Shown here one piece after another: positions 22,030 to 31,457 of a stretch of 41,247 nt of DNA (positions are counted from its first letter, which is position 1; each line of letters starts with the position of its first letter). Source of the stretch: a virus; the IMG/VR virus record IMGVR_UViG_3300020421_001472, positions 1-41,247 of that record; one strand, 5' to 3'. The position numbers and the translations under genes are program-made. The notes beneath the pieces were generated by a model that saw only the letters and a list, made by a program, of their open reading frames with translations, made no database searches and was not told the DNA's origin.

Positions 22030-23318
22030 AGTATTTTTGTGCAGCACCGTGGACTCATACATACGTTTCCCCACAAGGTGAACGTAGACTTTGTTGTGCT
22101 AGCAGAGAAGAAGCATCTTTCCAAAAACAGTATATTGATAGTGGAACCGCAGAGGGAAAGTTTGAACCAGTATCATTAGAGAAACATTGGAATAGTGACT
22201 ATATGAAAGACATTCGCAAGAGGATGTTGAACGGAGAAAAACTATCGCAGTGTGATGTGTGCAACGATCAGATATTGAACTTACACACATATAGAAAATA
22301 TTTTACTGAGACACTATTCCCACATAAGATTGATGATCTTGTTGCAAATACTAGAGAAGATGGACACTATGATCCGATGCCCATCTCTTATGATTATCGC
22401 ATATCTAACCTATGTAACTTCAAGTGCCGCATGTGTGGTGAACAATTGTCTTCTAGTTGGGAAACAGAAAAAAAGAAACATGATCTCATTGATGTAAAAC
22501 AAGAACCGTGGTTAGAACCGAATACAAGAAAGTCTATTTCTAAATTTCAAGTAGAAGTGTTAGAAGAAGAACTTCAACGTGCTGTTGATAACAAAACGAT
22601 TGAGGAAATTTATTGGGTTGGTGGTGAACCACTGATGTTTGAACGTCACTGGACTATCATGCAACAACTGGTTGACAATGGACATGCAAAGAATGTAACG
22701 GTTCGATATAATACAAATCTGAGTCGAGTCAAATATAAAGACTACAATCTGTGGGACATGTTACCACACTTCAAGAATGTAAACATATGTGCCAGTATTG
22801 ATGGCGCCTATGAGGTAGGTGAGTTCATCCGTGATGGGTTGAAGTGGGACGAGTGGATACAGAACTTTGAGTCTGGTATGTTTCTTATAGACCAGTTTGG
22901 TGATGATGCGATGGTGTTCGATGTAACTCTTACAACGCCAGGCCTACTTCACTTGAAAGACCTTTTTGATGTGGCATGGGAACTTGATGTAAAATCATAC
23001 TTCAAGTTCACTTTTGCATTTGATCCGTCTGTTGTAATGAGTCCGATGTGTTTACCAAAGAGTGTATCTAAACCACTGTGTGAAGATATGATATCATACT
23101 TTGAAAAGAAGAAGACATGGAAGAATAGAGTATACATAGAATCTTTGAAGAACTTGATAAATAGGAAATCCTTTGATGAAGAATGGCCTGATACATATAG
23201 TGATGCGTTAAAACGTGGAAAAGAATTCCAACAATTTTTAGATAAAATAAGAAATACAAAATTAACTTTTGAGGACACTCTCTATGGTAATGCCTTGGAG
23301 TGGTGGAATAATATATGA
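22026..23318 (+). CDS. radical SAM protein 4, subgroup B (430 aa)
   Basis: The core is C130-x3-C134-x2-C137 (NLCNFKCRMC), then WVGGEPLMF. The N-terminal domain has the SPASM-like order C5 (FCAAPWTH), C23-C24 (RLCCAS) and C76-x2-C79 (QCDVCN), with a G-x-x-R-x-x-C-C turn as in classical SPASM domains. It is the first of four subgroup-B members. It follows the nucleotidyltransferase with a four-base overlap. SPASM-type proteins usually modify peptides or ribosomal products, but sugar-acting members exist. No precursor peptide gene is evident nearby. Confidence 0.85.
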   Translation: MKYFCAAPWTHTYVSPQGERRLCCASREEASFQKQYIDSGTAEGKFEPVSLEKHWNSDYMKDIRKRMLNGEKLSQCDVCNDQILNLHTYRKYFTETLFPHKIDDLVANTREDGHYDPMPISYDYRISNLCNFKCRMCGEQLSSSWETEKKKHDLIDVKQEPWLEPNTRKSISKFQVEVLEEELQRAVDNKTIEEIYWVGGEPLMFERHWTIMQQLVDNGHAKNVTVRYNTNLSRVKYKDYNLWDMLPHFKNVNICASIDGAYEVGEFIRDGLKWDEWIQNFESGMFLIDQFGDDAMVFDVTLTTPGLLHLKDLFDVAWELDVKSYFKFTFAFDPSVVMSPMCLPKSVSKPLCEDMISYFEKKKTWKNRVYIESLKNLINRKSFDEEWPDTYSDALKRGKEFQQFLDKIRNTKLTFEDTLYGNALEWWNNI

Positions 23319-24580
23319 GTGATACTTTTTGCCCATTGCCGTGGAACCACTTAGCAACACACCCACATGGTGTTTGCACTCTCTGTTGTGAGTCTGAACA
23401 GACTGATGGGATGTCTCAAGCATTTAATGATACTGTGCCAAGAACTTTGATATCACTTCAGAATGTAGATGACTTTGAAGAAATTACAAACTCGGATAGT
23501 TTCAGTCGTGTAAGAAAACAAATGTTGAACGGCGAAAAACCTGATGAGTGCCGAAAGTGTTGGGACTTGGAGAGTGTTGGTGTTCATAGTAAAAGATATT
23601 ATGAAAGTCGGCGTGTTCCGATGGATATTGAACATGCAAGAAAAATTACAAATGAAGATGGCACACTAAATGAAGTTGAGTATGAATTTGTTGAACTGAG
23701 ACTAGGCAATCATTGTAACGTTCAATGTCGAACATGTAATCCATACTCAAGTTCTCGGTGGAACAAAGAGTGGGATGTTATCTATCCAGAGAGACCAGCA
23801 CTACCAAACATGATGGTGCAGAGTAATTTCAACTGGCCTTTAGATCAGGGTTTCTGGGACAAACTTATCAAACGATGTGACAAACTGAAAGTGTTATATA
23901 TCAACGGTGGAGAACCATTCATTGTTGACAAACACATGGACTTCCTTTCTACACTTGTTGAACGTGGGTTGTCAAAGAACGTTGAGATTGTTTATTCTAC
24001 TAACTGCACTGTTATAAACAAAAATTACGAAGACGTATGGAAAAACTTTAAACACATTCAGTTTATGTTGTCGATTGATGATGTTGGTGAAAGAAACGCT
24101 TACATAAGAACATATACAAAGTGGGAAAAGGTATTGGAGTTTGTTGATTGGATGATGAGTATGTCCGCTCGATTCAAAAACATTGATTATAATATCTTAC
24201 AGACAGTTTCTACATATAACGTTTATTACATACCAGAATTTTATGACTTCTTCAAGGACAAGGTGCCTTTGATAGGACATCCACTAGAAGATGACTCTTT
24301 GCACATTGGACATAACTTTGTAAATGATCCAGAACACTTTGATTGTAGAATACTTCCTAGAGAAGTTAAAGATATAATTATAAAAAGATTGGAGGGGTAT
24401 CAGGGATACAATGATATCAAAAATTATTTCAGTGTTGATGGTGAAAGTAGGTGGGGTGGTGCCGTTCATGGCAGTATGAAAACTTTCTTTGAGAAGACTC
24501 GTGCGATGGACAGTCTTAGAAACCAATCTTTTGAGGAGACCTTTCCTGAGTTGTATGAACTGGTGAAGGAATATGAGTAA
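23315..24580 (+). CDS. radical SAM protein 5, subgroup B (421 aa)
   Basis: The core is C134-x3-C138-x2-C141 (NHCNVQCRTC), then YINGGEPFIV. The N-terminal cluster is C6 (FCPLPWNH), C21, C24-C25 (CTLCCES) and C79-x2-C82 (ECRKCW). It is similar in length and order to paralogues 4 and 6, and overlaps each by a few bases (ATGA-type coupling on the left). The extra Cys at position 21 is specific to this copy. Enzymatic target unknown. Confidence 0.85.
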   Translation: MSDTFCPLPWNHLATHPHGVCTLCCESEQTDGMSQAFNDTVPRTLISLQNVDDFEEITNSDSFSRVRKQMLNGEKPDECRKCWDLESVGVHSKRYYESRRVPMDIEHARKITNEDGTLNEVEYEFVELRLGNHCNVQCRTCNPYSSSRWNKEWDVIYPERPALPNMMVQSNFNWPLDQGFWDKLIKRCDKLKVLYINGGEPFIVDKHMDFLSTLVERGLSKNVEIVYSTNCTVINKNYEDVWKNFKHIQFMLSIDDVGERNAYIRTYTKWEKVLEFVDWMMSMSARFKNIDYNILQTVSTYNVYYIPEFYDFFKDKVPLIGHPLEDDSLHIGHNFVNDPEHFDCRILPREVKDIIIKRLEGYQGYNDIKNYFSVDGESRWGGAVHGSMKTFFEKTRAMDSLRNQSFEETFPELYELVKEYE

Positions 24581-25826
24581 AAAGGTTAGTGACCCCATCA
24601 AACTAAAAATCAAGAACGACAACCTTTGTATCATACCTTGGGTTCATTTGCACACATGGCCAAATGGATCAACATACCCCTGTTGTATGACCCCAATGGA
24701 ACATATCGCTGGTGACTTGAACAAACAGTCAGTAGAGGAGATATACAACAGCGATTTGATCAAGAAGCTTCGTTTGGAGATGTTGGACAACAAGAGACCA
24801 GAGAGTTGTTCTCGTTGTTACGTTCAAGAAGATTGCGGCGCACATTCGTTTCGTATGAGTGCAAACAGAGACTTCAATGGACATGAAGACTTAGTAGACT
24901 CCACCAATCCAGATGGTTCAGTTGATGAGACTCGGTTGGTGTATTGGGATTTTCGTTTTTCTAACATTTGCAATTTCAAATGCCGAAGTTGTGGCCCACA
25001 GTTGAGCACTGGTTGGTATGGTGATACAAAGAAGATTGCAGAGATGGAAACTGGTGAGAAGTTTTTACCCAAAGATATCCCCGCTCAAGTTCATTTTGAT
25101 TTGTGGGAACAGATACAACCATACTTTGATGATGTAGAAATTATCTACTTTGCCGGTGGAGAACCTTTGATCATGGAGGAACACTATCGTATCTTGAAAA
25201 AACTTGATGAGATGGGAAGACATGATGTTGAGATAAGATATAATACTAACTTCAGTGAGATGCGATACAAAGACTTGCACGTTCTGGAATACTGGCCCAA
25301 GTTTAAGAATGTTAGTGTTGGTGCTAGTATTGATGGCATGTTTGAACAGGGCGAACTTATTAGAAGTGGATTCAAGTGGGATCAGTTTGTTAGTAATAGA
25401 AGACAGATGCAAGAACTGTGTCCTCATGTTGACTTTTATGTAAACTGCACTGTTAGTGTTCAGAATGCTTATCATGTTATCGACTTCCATCACAAACTTG
25501 ATGAACTTGGTTTGATTGATGGTTTGGATAAGTTTCATGTGAATCCTGTCATGGAACCGCCGCACCTAAGTCTTCCTGTTTTGTTAGACAGTATGAAACG
25601 GGAGTTGTCTGATACATATGATGAACATGTTATATTGTTAGAGTCCCGTGGATTTCATGCTGTTGCAAATGATTTCAAATCTCTGCGTGATTTTATGAAC
25701 TCCGAAAACAAACAAGACTTGATACCAGTATTCTTGTCAAAAATGCAGACCCTTGATATAATCAGAAACGAGAACTTTTTTAGAACCTTTCCCGAACTGG
25801 AGGCTCTTGTGCATGAAAAAATATGA
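24573..25826 (+). CDS. radical SAM protein 6, subgroup B (417 aa)
   Basis: The core is C133-x3-C137-x2-C140 (NICNFKCRSC), then FAGGEPLIM. The N-terminal SPASM-like domain is the most canonical of the set: C19 (LCIIPWVH), C37-C38 (YPCCMTP), a GDLNKQSVEEIYNS turn and C79-x2-C82. The GDL...I-N-S segment is the hallmark linking this N-terminal module to C-terminal SPASM domains of other families, so the module appears permuted in position. It overlaps the methyltransferase gene by 14 bp. Confidence 0.85.
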   Translation: MSKKVSDPIKLKIKNDNLCIIPWVHLHTWPNGSTYPCCMTPMEHIAGDLNKQSVEEIYNSDLIKKLRLEMLDNKRPESCSRCYVQEDCGAHSFRMSANRDFNGHEDLVDSTNPDGSVDETRLVYWDFRFSNICNFKCRSCGPQLSTGWYGDTKKIAEMETGEKFLPKDIPAQVHFDLWEQIQPYFDDVEIIYFAGGEPLIMEEHYRILKKLDEMGRHDVEIRYNTNFSEMRYKDLHVLEYWPKFKNVSVGASIDGMFEQGELIRSGFKWDQFVSNRRQMQELCPHVDFYVNCTVSVQNAYHVIDFHHKLDELGLIDGLDKFHVNPVMEPPHLSLPVLLDSMKRELSDTYDEHVILLESRGFHAVANDFKSLRDFMNSENKQDLIPVFLSKMQTLDIIRNENFFRTFPELEALVHEKI

Positions 25827-26388
25827 GGATATTAGGAGCATGTCTAAGGAGTGGGATTTCCACGAACTAACTGAGATGCTCCCTCAAAGTGGATTTCTAT
25901 TAGAAGTAGGTTCCTTTTTAGGAAAGTCTGCGGTATGTTGGGCTAAGACTTTTGAGGATCAAAATAAAGTTTGGGACATACACACTGTAGATGTGTTTTT
26001 GGGTATAACTGATCCAAGAAAAATGTCTGACATGCAATTTAATTCGGAAGACGAGAGAAAATCTTTCATAAATTACATGGATCAGTTTGTCATGTCAGGG
26101 GAAGAACAATTGAAAGAGTTTCAAGAGAATATTTCTGGTTGGGGAAATATAACTTGGCAAAAAAAATATGTTGACGGCAACTATGTTCCCCCCAAAAAAC
26201 CAGATGCCATGTTTTATGATGGTGGACATACTTATGATAACATGAAATCAATTTTTAATGTTCTTGGGGATATTCCTTTCATCTTTGTAGACGATTGCAC
26301 CGATAGATTCCCAGAAACACTTCAAGTCATAGAAGAATTAGACAGACCCTTTGAAATTAAAAACGGTATGGGAGTTATTTGTGGATAA
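25813..26388 (+). CDS. class I methyltransferase, Methyltransf_24-like (191 aa)
   Basis: ATG 25813 is preferred to the TTG six bases earlier. The SAM-binding strand-loop FLLEVGSFLGKSAVCWA, the acidic strand end HTVDVF and the later DAMFYDGGHTYDNM are typical of the TylF/CmcI-like methyltransferase group that O-methylates sugars and antibiotics. VDDCTDRF fits the metal-binding strand. It sits between two radical-SAM genes, so methylation of the same product is likely. Its A-rich codon use (long AAA runs) differs a little from its neighbours, a possible sign of separate acquisition. Confidence 0.75.
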   Translation: MKKYEDIRSMSKEWDFHELTEMLPQSGFLLEVGSFLGKSAVCWAKTFEDQNKVWDIHTVDVFLGITDPRKMSDMQFNSEDERKSFINYMDQFVMSGEEQLKEFQENISGWGNITWQKKYVDGNYVPPKKPDAMFYDGGHTYDNMKSIFNVLGDIPFIFVDDCTDRFPETLQVIEELDRPFEIKNGMGVICG

Positions 26389-27550
26389 GATTTGTATTCT
26401 GCCTTGGATTCATACTGAATTTACAACAGAGGGAACCGCAAAACCCTGTTGTTTATATCGTGGCGATCCTATGGGTAACTTGAAAGAGGAGAGTCTTCTT
26501 GATATATGGCACGGAGAGAAGTATAATGATCTCCGCCAACAATTTCTTGATGGAAAACAACCAAAGGGTTGTGCCATGTGCTGGCAGAACGAAGATGCTG
26601 GATACAAGTCAAAGAGATTACAGGACAACGAGAAATTTATTTCTCACTGGCAAAAAACACAAGAGAACGTTCCCTCGCCCCCAGTTTACCTTGACTTGAA
26701 GTTCGGCACCCTTTGTAATCTCAAGTGTCGATCATGCGGTAGTGTCAATTCATCTAGTTGGAAAACGGATGAAAAATTAATTTATGGTAGAGTCCTTGAT
26801 AACAAAGATGCTCTGTGGGTCAAAAAGAATCCAGACATCTGGGACGAACTTGATAAGATCATGCACACCGTAGAACATATGGATTTCACTGGTGGTGAAC
26901 CATTTATGATAGAACAACACTTTGACTTGTTAAGACATGCGGTAGAGTCTGGATATGCGAAGAACATTTCTATTCATTATAACACAAACGGAACGATACG
27001 ACCACCGAAAGAAATTTTTGATCTGTGGAAAGAGTTCAAGCATTGTGAAGTGATGTTCAGTATTGATGGGACATTCAAGAAATTTGAATACATTCGCAGT
27101 GGTGCAGTGTGGGATGAAGTGTGGGCCAACTTCAATCACTTCAAGTCCCATGAATTTTTGAGTATACAGATATGTCACACTGTTAGTATTTTCAATGCTT
27201 ACTACCTTGAAGAATTTGTAAACCAGTTTGAGGGAACAAACATTTATTTCAATCTATTACACTTTCCTAGACAGTATTGTATTAGGAACATGCCAGATTA
27301 CTGCAAAGAAAAGGTTCGTGAAAAAATTATAAATATTCCAAACGCTGATGCCATTGTGAATTTTATGATGCAAGAGGCAGAGTTTGATCATTTAGACCTT
27401 GGGTTTTTTCCAGTGACGGAAAAACTTGATAAGGTGAGAGAAGAAGACTACAGCAAAACGTTTGCTGAATTTTATGAGATATTGATAGATGGCGGAATCA
27501 GAAACAGACCTTGGGAGAATCCAGACCTTATTAGAGCGGGTTCTATTTGA
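26381..27550 (+). CDS. radical SAM protein 7, subgroup B, GTG start (389 aa)
   Basis: GTG 26381 is chosen because GGAG (26370-26373) is seven bases upstream and the protein then starts MDKICILPWIHTE, aligned with its paralogues. The longer ATG start (26351) would read into the methyltransferase. The core is C112-x3-C116-x2-C119 (TLCNLKCRSC), then FTGGEPFMI. The N-terminal ligands are C5, C23-C24 (KPCCLY), a GNLKEESLLDIWHG turn and C64-x2-C67 (GCAMCW). It has the shortest linker between the two cysteine modules. It overlaps the next gene by 62 bp. Confidence 0.85.
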   Translation: MDKICILPWIHTEFTTEGTAKPCCLYRGDPMGNLKEESLLDIWHGEKYNDLRQQFLDGKQPKGCAMCWQNEDAGYKSKRLQDNEKFISHWQKTQENVPSPPVYLDLKFGTLCNLKCRSCGSVNSSSWKTDEKLIYGRVLDNKDALWVKKNPDIWDELDKIMHTVEHMDFTGGEPFMIEQHFDLLRHAVESGYAKNISIHYNTNGTIRPPKEIFDLWKEFKHCEVMFSIDGTFKKFEYIRSGAVWDEVWANFNHFKSHEFLSIQICHTVSIFNAYYLEEFVNQFEGTNIYFNLLHFPRQYCIRNMPDYCKEKVREKIINIPNADAIVNFMMQEAEFDHLDLGFFPVTEKLDKVREEDYSKTFAEFYEILIDGGIRNRPWENPDLIRAGSI

Positions 27551-29186
27551 GGTCGAATCTCTCAGAGATGAGATAAAAATAAAAAATATAAATCCCCAGA
27601 CGTTCCGATCTGGGCCTCCTATTATCTGGTATGATAAACTTCCACCGATAGACTCTCAGCGAGCATCCGCCGGCGAGTGGAATCCAGCCAACATGCCGAA
27701 GAATACCCTTCATAGAAAAAACAACGTTGTTCATGGAACAACTGACATCCCATACTACTATGAAAAACTTGGACTGCCATTTGAGTGCAAAGACTTTCGT
27801 GAGTGGGATGAAACCTATGCGAATGAAAACAATCTTTACTTCATTGAGATGACTCAGGTTCACTTGGGTATGAACGGTATGTTTGAATACATTGACCCAG
27901 CAGTTCTTGAATTGGTTAGACGGTATAAAATGGGAATGGTGTGGTTCTTCCCCCACGAAGGATTTAGTTTTGATGCCTTGAGGTGCGCTAATGAAAAGGG
28001 ATGGTTGGATAGACTTGTAGACCTTTTTATTGAATACGATATATGGCACGGACAACACTTTCTAGTATACAACGATCTACATGCAGCAGAAAACTTTGCT
28101 AGATGGAAACAAGCTAGACCAGACATTCCTTTCAAATTTAAAAAAGTGCTAGGATTTAATTTTTTCCATGAACACTACTGGAGAGAGTTTGTTGAAAGGA
28201 CTTGTTGGAGATATAATCCAGTAAATGAAGACAAGGGATATCGTGAGTATCCTTCATTTGGTGATTGGCAATGTTCTATCTACCGTAATGCTTATATTCA
28301 AGTGGAAGATATGCCAAAAGAAGTTGTTGATAATGCACAACCACACGAATACGGTGGCCACCAATTGTCTTGGTTGGGCGAATATCAAGATATAAGACTT
28401 AATGAGATTCTTGATGTCATACCACCACCAGAGGCTAAGGATCGTGATTTACTTTGTCATAATGCAAGAGTAAGAAGTCACAGACCTGTTATTGTTTCTG
28501 AGTTGCACAGGTTGGGATATAATAATGATAATTCTTTTATTAGTTTTTTGGCTAGAGATCAGAATTTACTACATGTAAATAATTGGAAGGAACATTGTTT
28601 TGAATCAGCTGATATAAACCAATGGACTAATATAGTAAAAAATTCTTTTACCAATCTATTTAACTATGATGTCCAGAAAGAATATTTTTACAAATTTTGG
28701 CACAAACATGAAGTTATTCATACTGATAGAAACACACAGGAAGTAGATATGGATGATAGACTAATTCCTGTTGATCAATATGAAAGAAGTTTTTTTGCTT
28801 TGGTATCAGAAACTTTATTTGGTGACCCAGGCGATACTGATTGTTTACAGTTGACCGAAAAGATATACAAGGCAATAGCATACAAAATTCCTTTTATGGT
28901 TGTTGGGTCTGCTGGCACACTTCAAGAGTTGAGAGATCAGGGGTATGAAACTTTCCCTGAGATGTTTGATGAGTCATATGATAGTATGGTGAATCCTCGT
29001 AAAAGGATGCAGGCAATCATTGATAATCTTGAGAAGTGGAGGATGCAGACACAACAAGAAAAAAGGAGAGTCTACCAATCTGTCATACCTAAGATTTTTA
29101 GAAACTACCAGCATTTTCTTCAAGAGAATAATGTTAGAATAAAAGAGGGTAAGAAAGTATTTGAGGAACTAACTCTATGGACGTAA
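27489..29186 (+). CDS. glycosyltransferase-like protein with N-terminal coiled coil (565 aa)
   Basis: A short heptad-like segment (RIQTLLERVLFEVESLRDEI) is followed by an unassigned N-terminal domain. The C-terminal domain (about 430-520) reads SETLFG...LTEKIYKAIAYKIPFMVVGSAG then LRDQGYETFPEMFDESYD. This pattern, shared with proteins at 2519 and 29177, resembles the donor-binding half of GT-B/fucosyltransferase-like enzymes. The second half of the gene is visibly more AT-rich than the first, perhaps a recombination joint. A cytoplasmic sugar-transfer role is inferred; donor and acceptor are unknown. Confidence 0.55.
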   Translation: MAESETDLGRIQTLLERVLFEVESLRDEIKIKNINPQTFRSGPPIIWYDKLPPIDSQRASAGEWNPANMPKNTLHRKNNVVHGTTDIPYYYEKLGLPFECKDFREWDETYANENNLYFIEMTQVHLGMNGMFEYIDPAVLELVRRYKMGMVWFFPHEGFSFDALRCANEKGWLDRLVDLFIEYDIWHGQHFLVYNDLHAAENFARWKQARPDIPFKFKKVLGFNFFHEHYWREFVERTCWRYNPVNEDKGYREYPSFGDWQCSIYRNAYIQVEDMPKEVVDNAQPHEYGGHQLSWLGEYQDIRLNEILDVIPPPEAKDRDLLCHNARVRSHRPVIVSELHRLGYNNDNSFISFLARDQNLLHVNNWKEHCFESADINQWTNIVKNSFTNLFNYDVQKEYFYKFWHKHEVIHTDRNTQEVDMDDRLIPVDQYERSFFALVSETLFGDPGDTDCLQLTEKIYKAIAYKIPFMVVGSAGTLQELRDQGYETFPEMFDESYDSMVNPRKRMQAIIDNLEKWRMQTQQEKRRVYQSVIPKIFRNYQHFLQENNVRIKEGKKVFEELTLWT

Positions 29187-30208
29187 GGCATTTTAGTAAT
29201 GGTGCAGACGTTAAATCTGGCAGTATGTTACTAACGGATTTTGAAAGAAGTTTTACATGCAAACTTCTCAGTGTTTTACCAGAAGATACTTGTCTCGTAA
29301 ACACCACATGGTTGGGTGATGAGATCACATTGGATAAACTATCAAAGTGGGAAACGAATAAGAGAAGGGCTTTGTTATACTCTGGTATGGATTGGGAGAA
29401 CACTACATGCACTCCGCAGAGTAAAACTGGTCACGATCATTTACACGATAGATTTGATTGCACAAATATCGGCAACGTTTCTGATGGTCACTACTTTAGT
29501 TTTTGGTTAGAATTCATATGTCAACATGCTTCTTATTTTTTTGATGGGGCATATTGTTTGAGACCGACAATAGAATACCATTACATGTGTTTGAATAACA
29601 AATGTAACGATCACAGGGCATTGTTGTTGAATTCTATATGGGAAGATGCGGAGATGTGGAACAAGGGAAACATTTCTGTATTGACCCCCGATGAACGATA
29701 TACATTTGTAGGCCCGATTGTTTTGGATGAAGATAGACCCCCTCGTTTGTCGAACATGTTTCACGAGTGGGAAAAACTTTCTGATACACACATATCAAAT
29801 GATATAATATCTTTGGGTGACCCTAATCACTGGAGAACTCACTTTGCTACTGTTGTTACGGAAAGTTGTCATCACTCAGATGTATTTCTTAGTGAAAAAA
29901 TATTCAAACCATTGATAGGACTTAGACCATTTTTGGCAGTGGGAGATAGAAACTTATATCCCAAGTTGCGTGAGATGGGATTTGATACGTTTGATGATCT
30001 GTTCCCAAACGTAGGTAAAGATACGGGTGATTACACGAAACGGTGTGAGAACCTTGTTACTGATTTAAGAACTCTTTGTGACATGTCAATTTTTGACCTT
30101 GACAGTCTCTACAAATCAGTTTATAATAGGTTAGAGAAGAACAGAAATACAGTTTTGACATTGATGATGGCAAACAAGAAATGGATAGAGGATTTAAAGA
30201 AGTTATGA
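29177..30208 (+). CDS. glycosyltransferase-like protein (343 aa)
   Basis: The C-terminal region (about 225-300) has VVTESCHHSDVFLSEKIFKP, GLRPFLAVGD and LREMGFDTFDDLF, the same series seen in the 565-aa neighbour and the 380-aa protein at 2519. The N-terminal half has no recognised motif but contains a Cys/His-rich middle (HYMCLNNKCNDH). It overlaps the upstream gene by ten bases and the next by ATGA. Most likely a GT-B-like transferase working on the island's nucleotide sugars. Confidence 0.55.
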   Translation: MDVRHFSNGADVKSGSMLLTDFERSFTCKLLSVLPEDTCLVNTTWLGDEITLDKLSKWETNKRRALLYSGMDWENTTCTPQSKTGHDHLHDRFDCTNIGNVSDGHYFSFWLEFICQHASYFFDGAYCLRPTIEYHYMCLNNKCNDHRALLLNSIWEDAEMWNKGNISVLTPDERYTFVGPIVLDEDRPPRLSNMFHEWEKLSDTHISNDIISLGDPNHWRTHFATVVTESCHHSDVFLSEKIFKPLIGLRPFLAVGDRNLYPKLREMGFDTFDDLFPNVGKDTGDYTKRCENLVTDLRTLCDMSIFDLDSLYKSVYNRLEKNRNTVLTLMMANKKWIEDLKKL

Positions 30209-31344
30209 AAATAGGATTTATTGGATTTGGTAAATTAGGACAACCATGTGGTGAGGTTATTGCATCTAAGGGACACGATGTTGTTGCGTATGATGTAAGG
30301 GAAGTTGATACAAAAATTGAAATGCGGTCAACTATACAGGAGACTGTAGAGGACAGGGAGATTGTGTTTGTTGCAGTTCCTACTCCGCACGATCCAGCTT
30401 ATGATGGCAGAGAACCGACATCACATCTACCCCCGAAAGATTTTGATTACGAAATTGTAAAACAAGTTTTGTCTGAAGCTGACAAACACATGAATAAAAA
30501 TCAATTGTTGGTTCTTATAAGCACCGTGTTGCCTGGCACTGTTCGCAGAGAATTCATTCATCTAATAAACAATCCTAAGTTTGTATATAATCCATACTTG
30601 ATTGCTATGGGAACTGTTGGATGGGATATGATAAATCCTGAGATGGTTATGATAGGAACAGAGAACGGTGAGACATCACCCGAAGCAGGATTCTTGAAAT
30701 CCTTTTACGAATCCATTATGGAAAACAATCCACGTTATGTAATTGGAACGTGGGATGAGTGCGAGTGTATCAAAGTATTTTACAATACCTTTATCAGTGC
30801 CAAGATTGGTCTTGTAAACATGATACAGGATGTCGCAGAGAAACAAGGTAATATCAATGTTGACGTTGTTGCGAGAGCATTGAGAGATAGCACACAAAGA
30901 ATCATGGGCCCTAGTTACATGAAGCCTGGTATGGGTGATGGCGGTGCATGTCATCCTAGAGATAATATCGCTCTACGATACATGGCACACAAGTTACACT
31001 TGGGGTATGACTTATTTGCAACTATCATGGATGCAAGAGACAAACAGGCTCTGAATATGGCGTATGCAATTCTAAATGAGGGACAAGATGTTTTCTTCAC
31101 CTCTGATTCATACAAACCCCATGTTGATTATGTTGAGGGCAGTTATAGTTTACTAGTGCAGTATTTTGTTAGAGACCGTGGCGGAAACGTTGTAGATAAG
31201 ATAGAAGACGCATCCGTTGTTGTTAAAGTCCACGAATCTGATTATATTGATCCTCAGTATGAAGGTGTTGTGTTTGATCCTTGGAGAACGCATCAAGGGA
31301 TAAATACGATACACTACGGAAACACTAGGGATGTAGAGGCATGA
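30205..31344 (+). CDS. UDP-glucose/GDP-mannose 6-dehydrogenase family protein (379 aa)
   Basis: ATG 30205 overlaps the previous stop (ATGA). The Rossmann start is IGFIGFGKLGQP, then VFVAVPTPHD, a STVLPGT loop and the catalytic motif GDGGACHPRDNIAL, with Cys in the conserved place. The C-terminal nucleotide-sugar domain (VFFTSDSYKPHVDYVEGS) is present, so this is a full-length enzyme, unlike the 249-aa paralogue at 16422. It should oxidise the C6 hydroxyl of a UDP- or GDP-sugar to a carboxylate with two NAD. It supplies an acidic sugar for the adjacent glycosyltransferases. Confidence 0.85.
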   Translation: MKIGFIGFGKLGQPCGEVIASKGHDVVAYDVREVDTKIEMRSTIQETVEDREIVFVAVPTPHDPAYDGREPTSHLPPKDFDYEIVKQVLSEADKHMNKNQLLVLISTVLPGTVRREFIHLINNPKFVYNPYLIAMGTVGWDMINPEMVMIGTENGETSPEAGFLKSFYESIMENNPRYVIGTWDECECIKVFYNTFISAKIGLVNMIQDVAEKQGNINVDVVARALRDSTQRIMGPSYMKPGMGDGGACHPRDNIALRYMAHKLHLGYDLFATIMDARDKQALNMAYAILNEGQDVFFTSDSYKPHVDYVEGSYSLLVQYFVRDRGGNVVDKIEDASVVVKVHESDYIDPQYEGVVFDPWRTHQGINTIHYGNTRDVEA

Positions 31345-31457
31345 TCAAGAAAGTAATCAACTGGTTTAAGAAAAAGTATTGGGAATGGAAAACCAAAAAA
31401 GAAATAAAGAAAAAACTAGAGGAAATCAAAAAGCGTGACCCATTCATCTACGATTAA
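31341..31457 (+). CDS. small basic helical peptide (38 aa)
   Basis: ATG 31341 overlaps the dehydrogenase stop (ATGA). The 38-residue product is Lys-rich and predicted helical (KKVINWFKKKYWEWKTKK, then KKKLEEIKKRDPFIYD), ending just inside the next gene. The composition suggests an amphipathic helix at the membrane or on nucleic acid. Similar very short Lys/Trp peptides ending in DPFIY occur in T4-like marine phages, to my knowledge, without known function. Confidence 0.6.
   Translation: MIKKVINWFKKKYWEWKTKKEIKKKLEEIKKRDPFIYD

Noticed and set aside
17155-31344. Insertion sequence or integrase-bounded island
   Set aside because: I see no transposase, integrase, terminal inverted repeats or target duplications around the metabolic genes.
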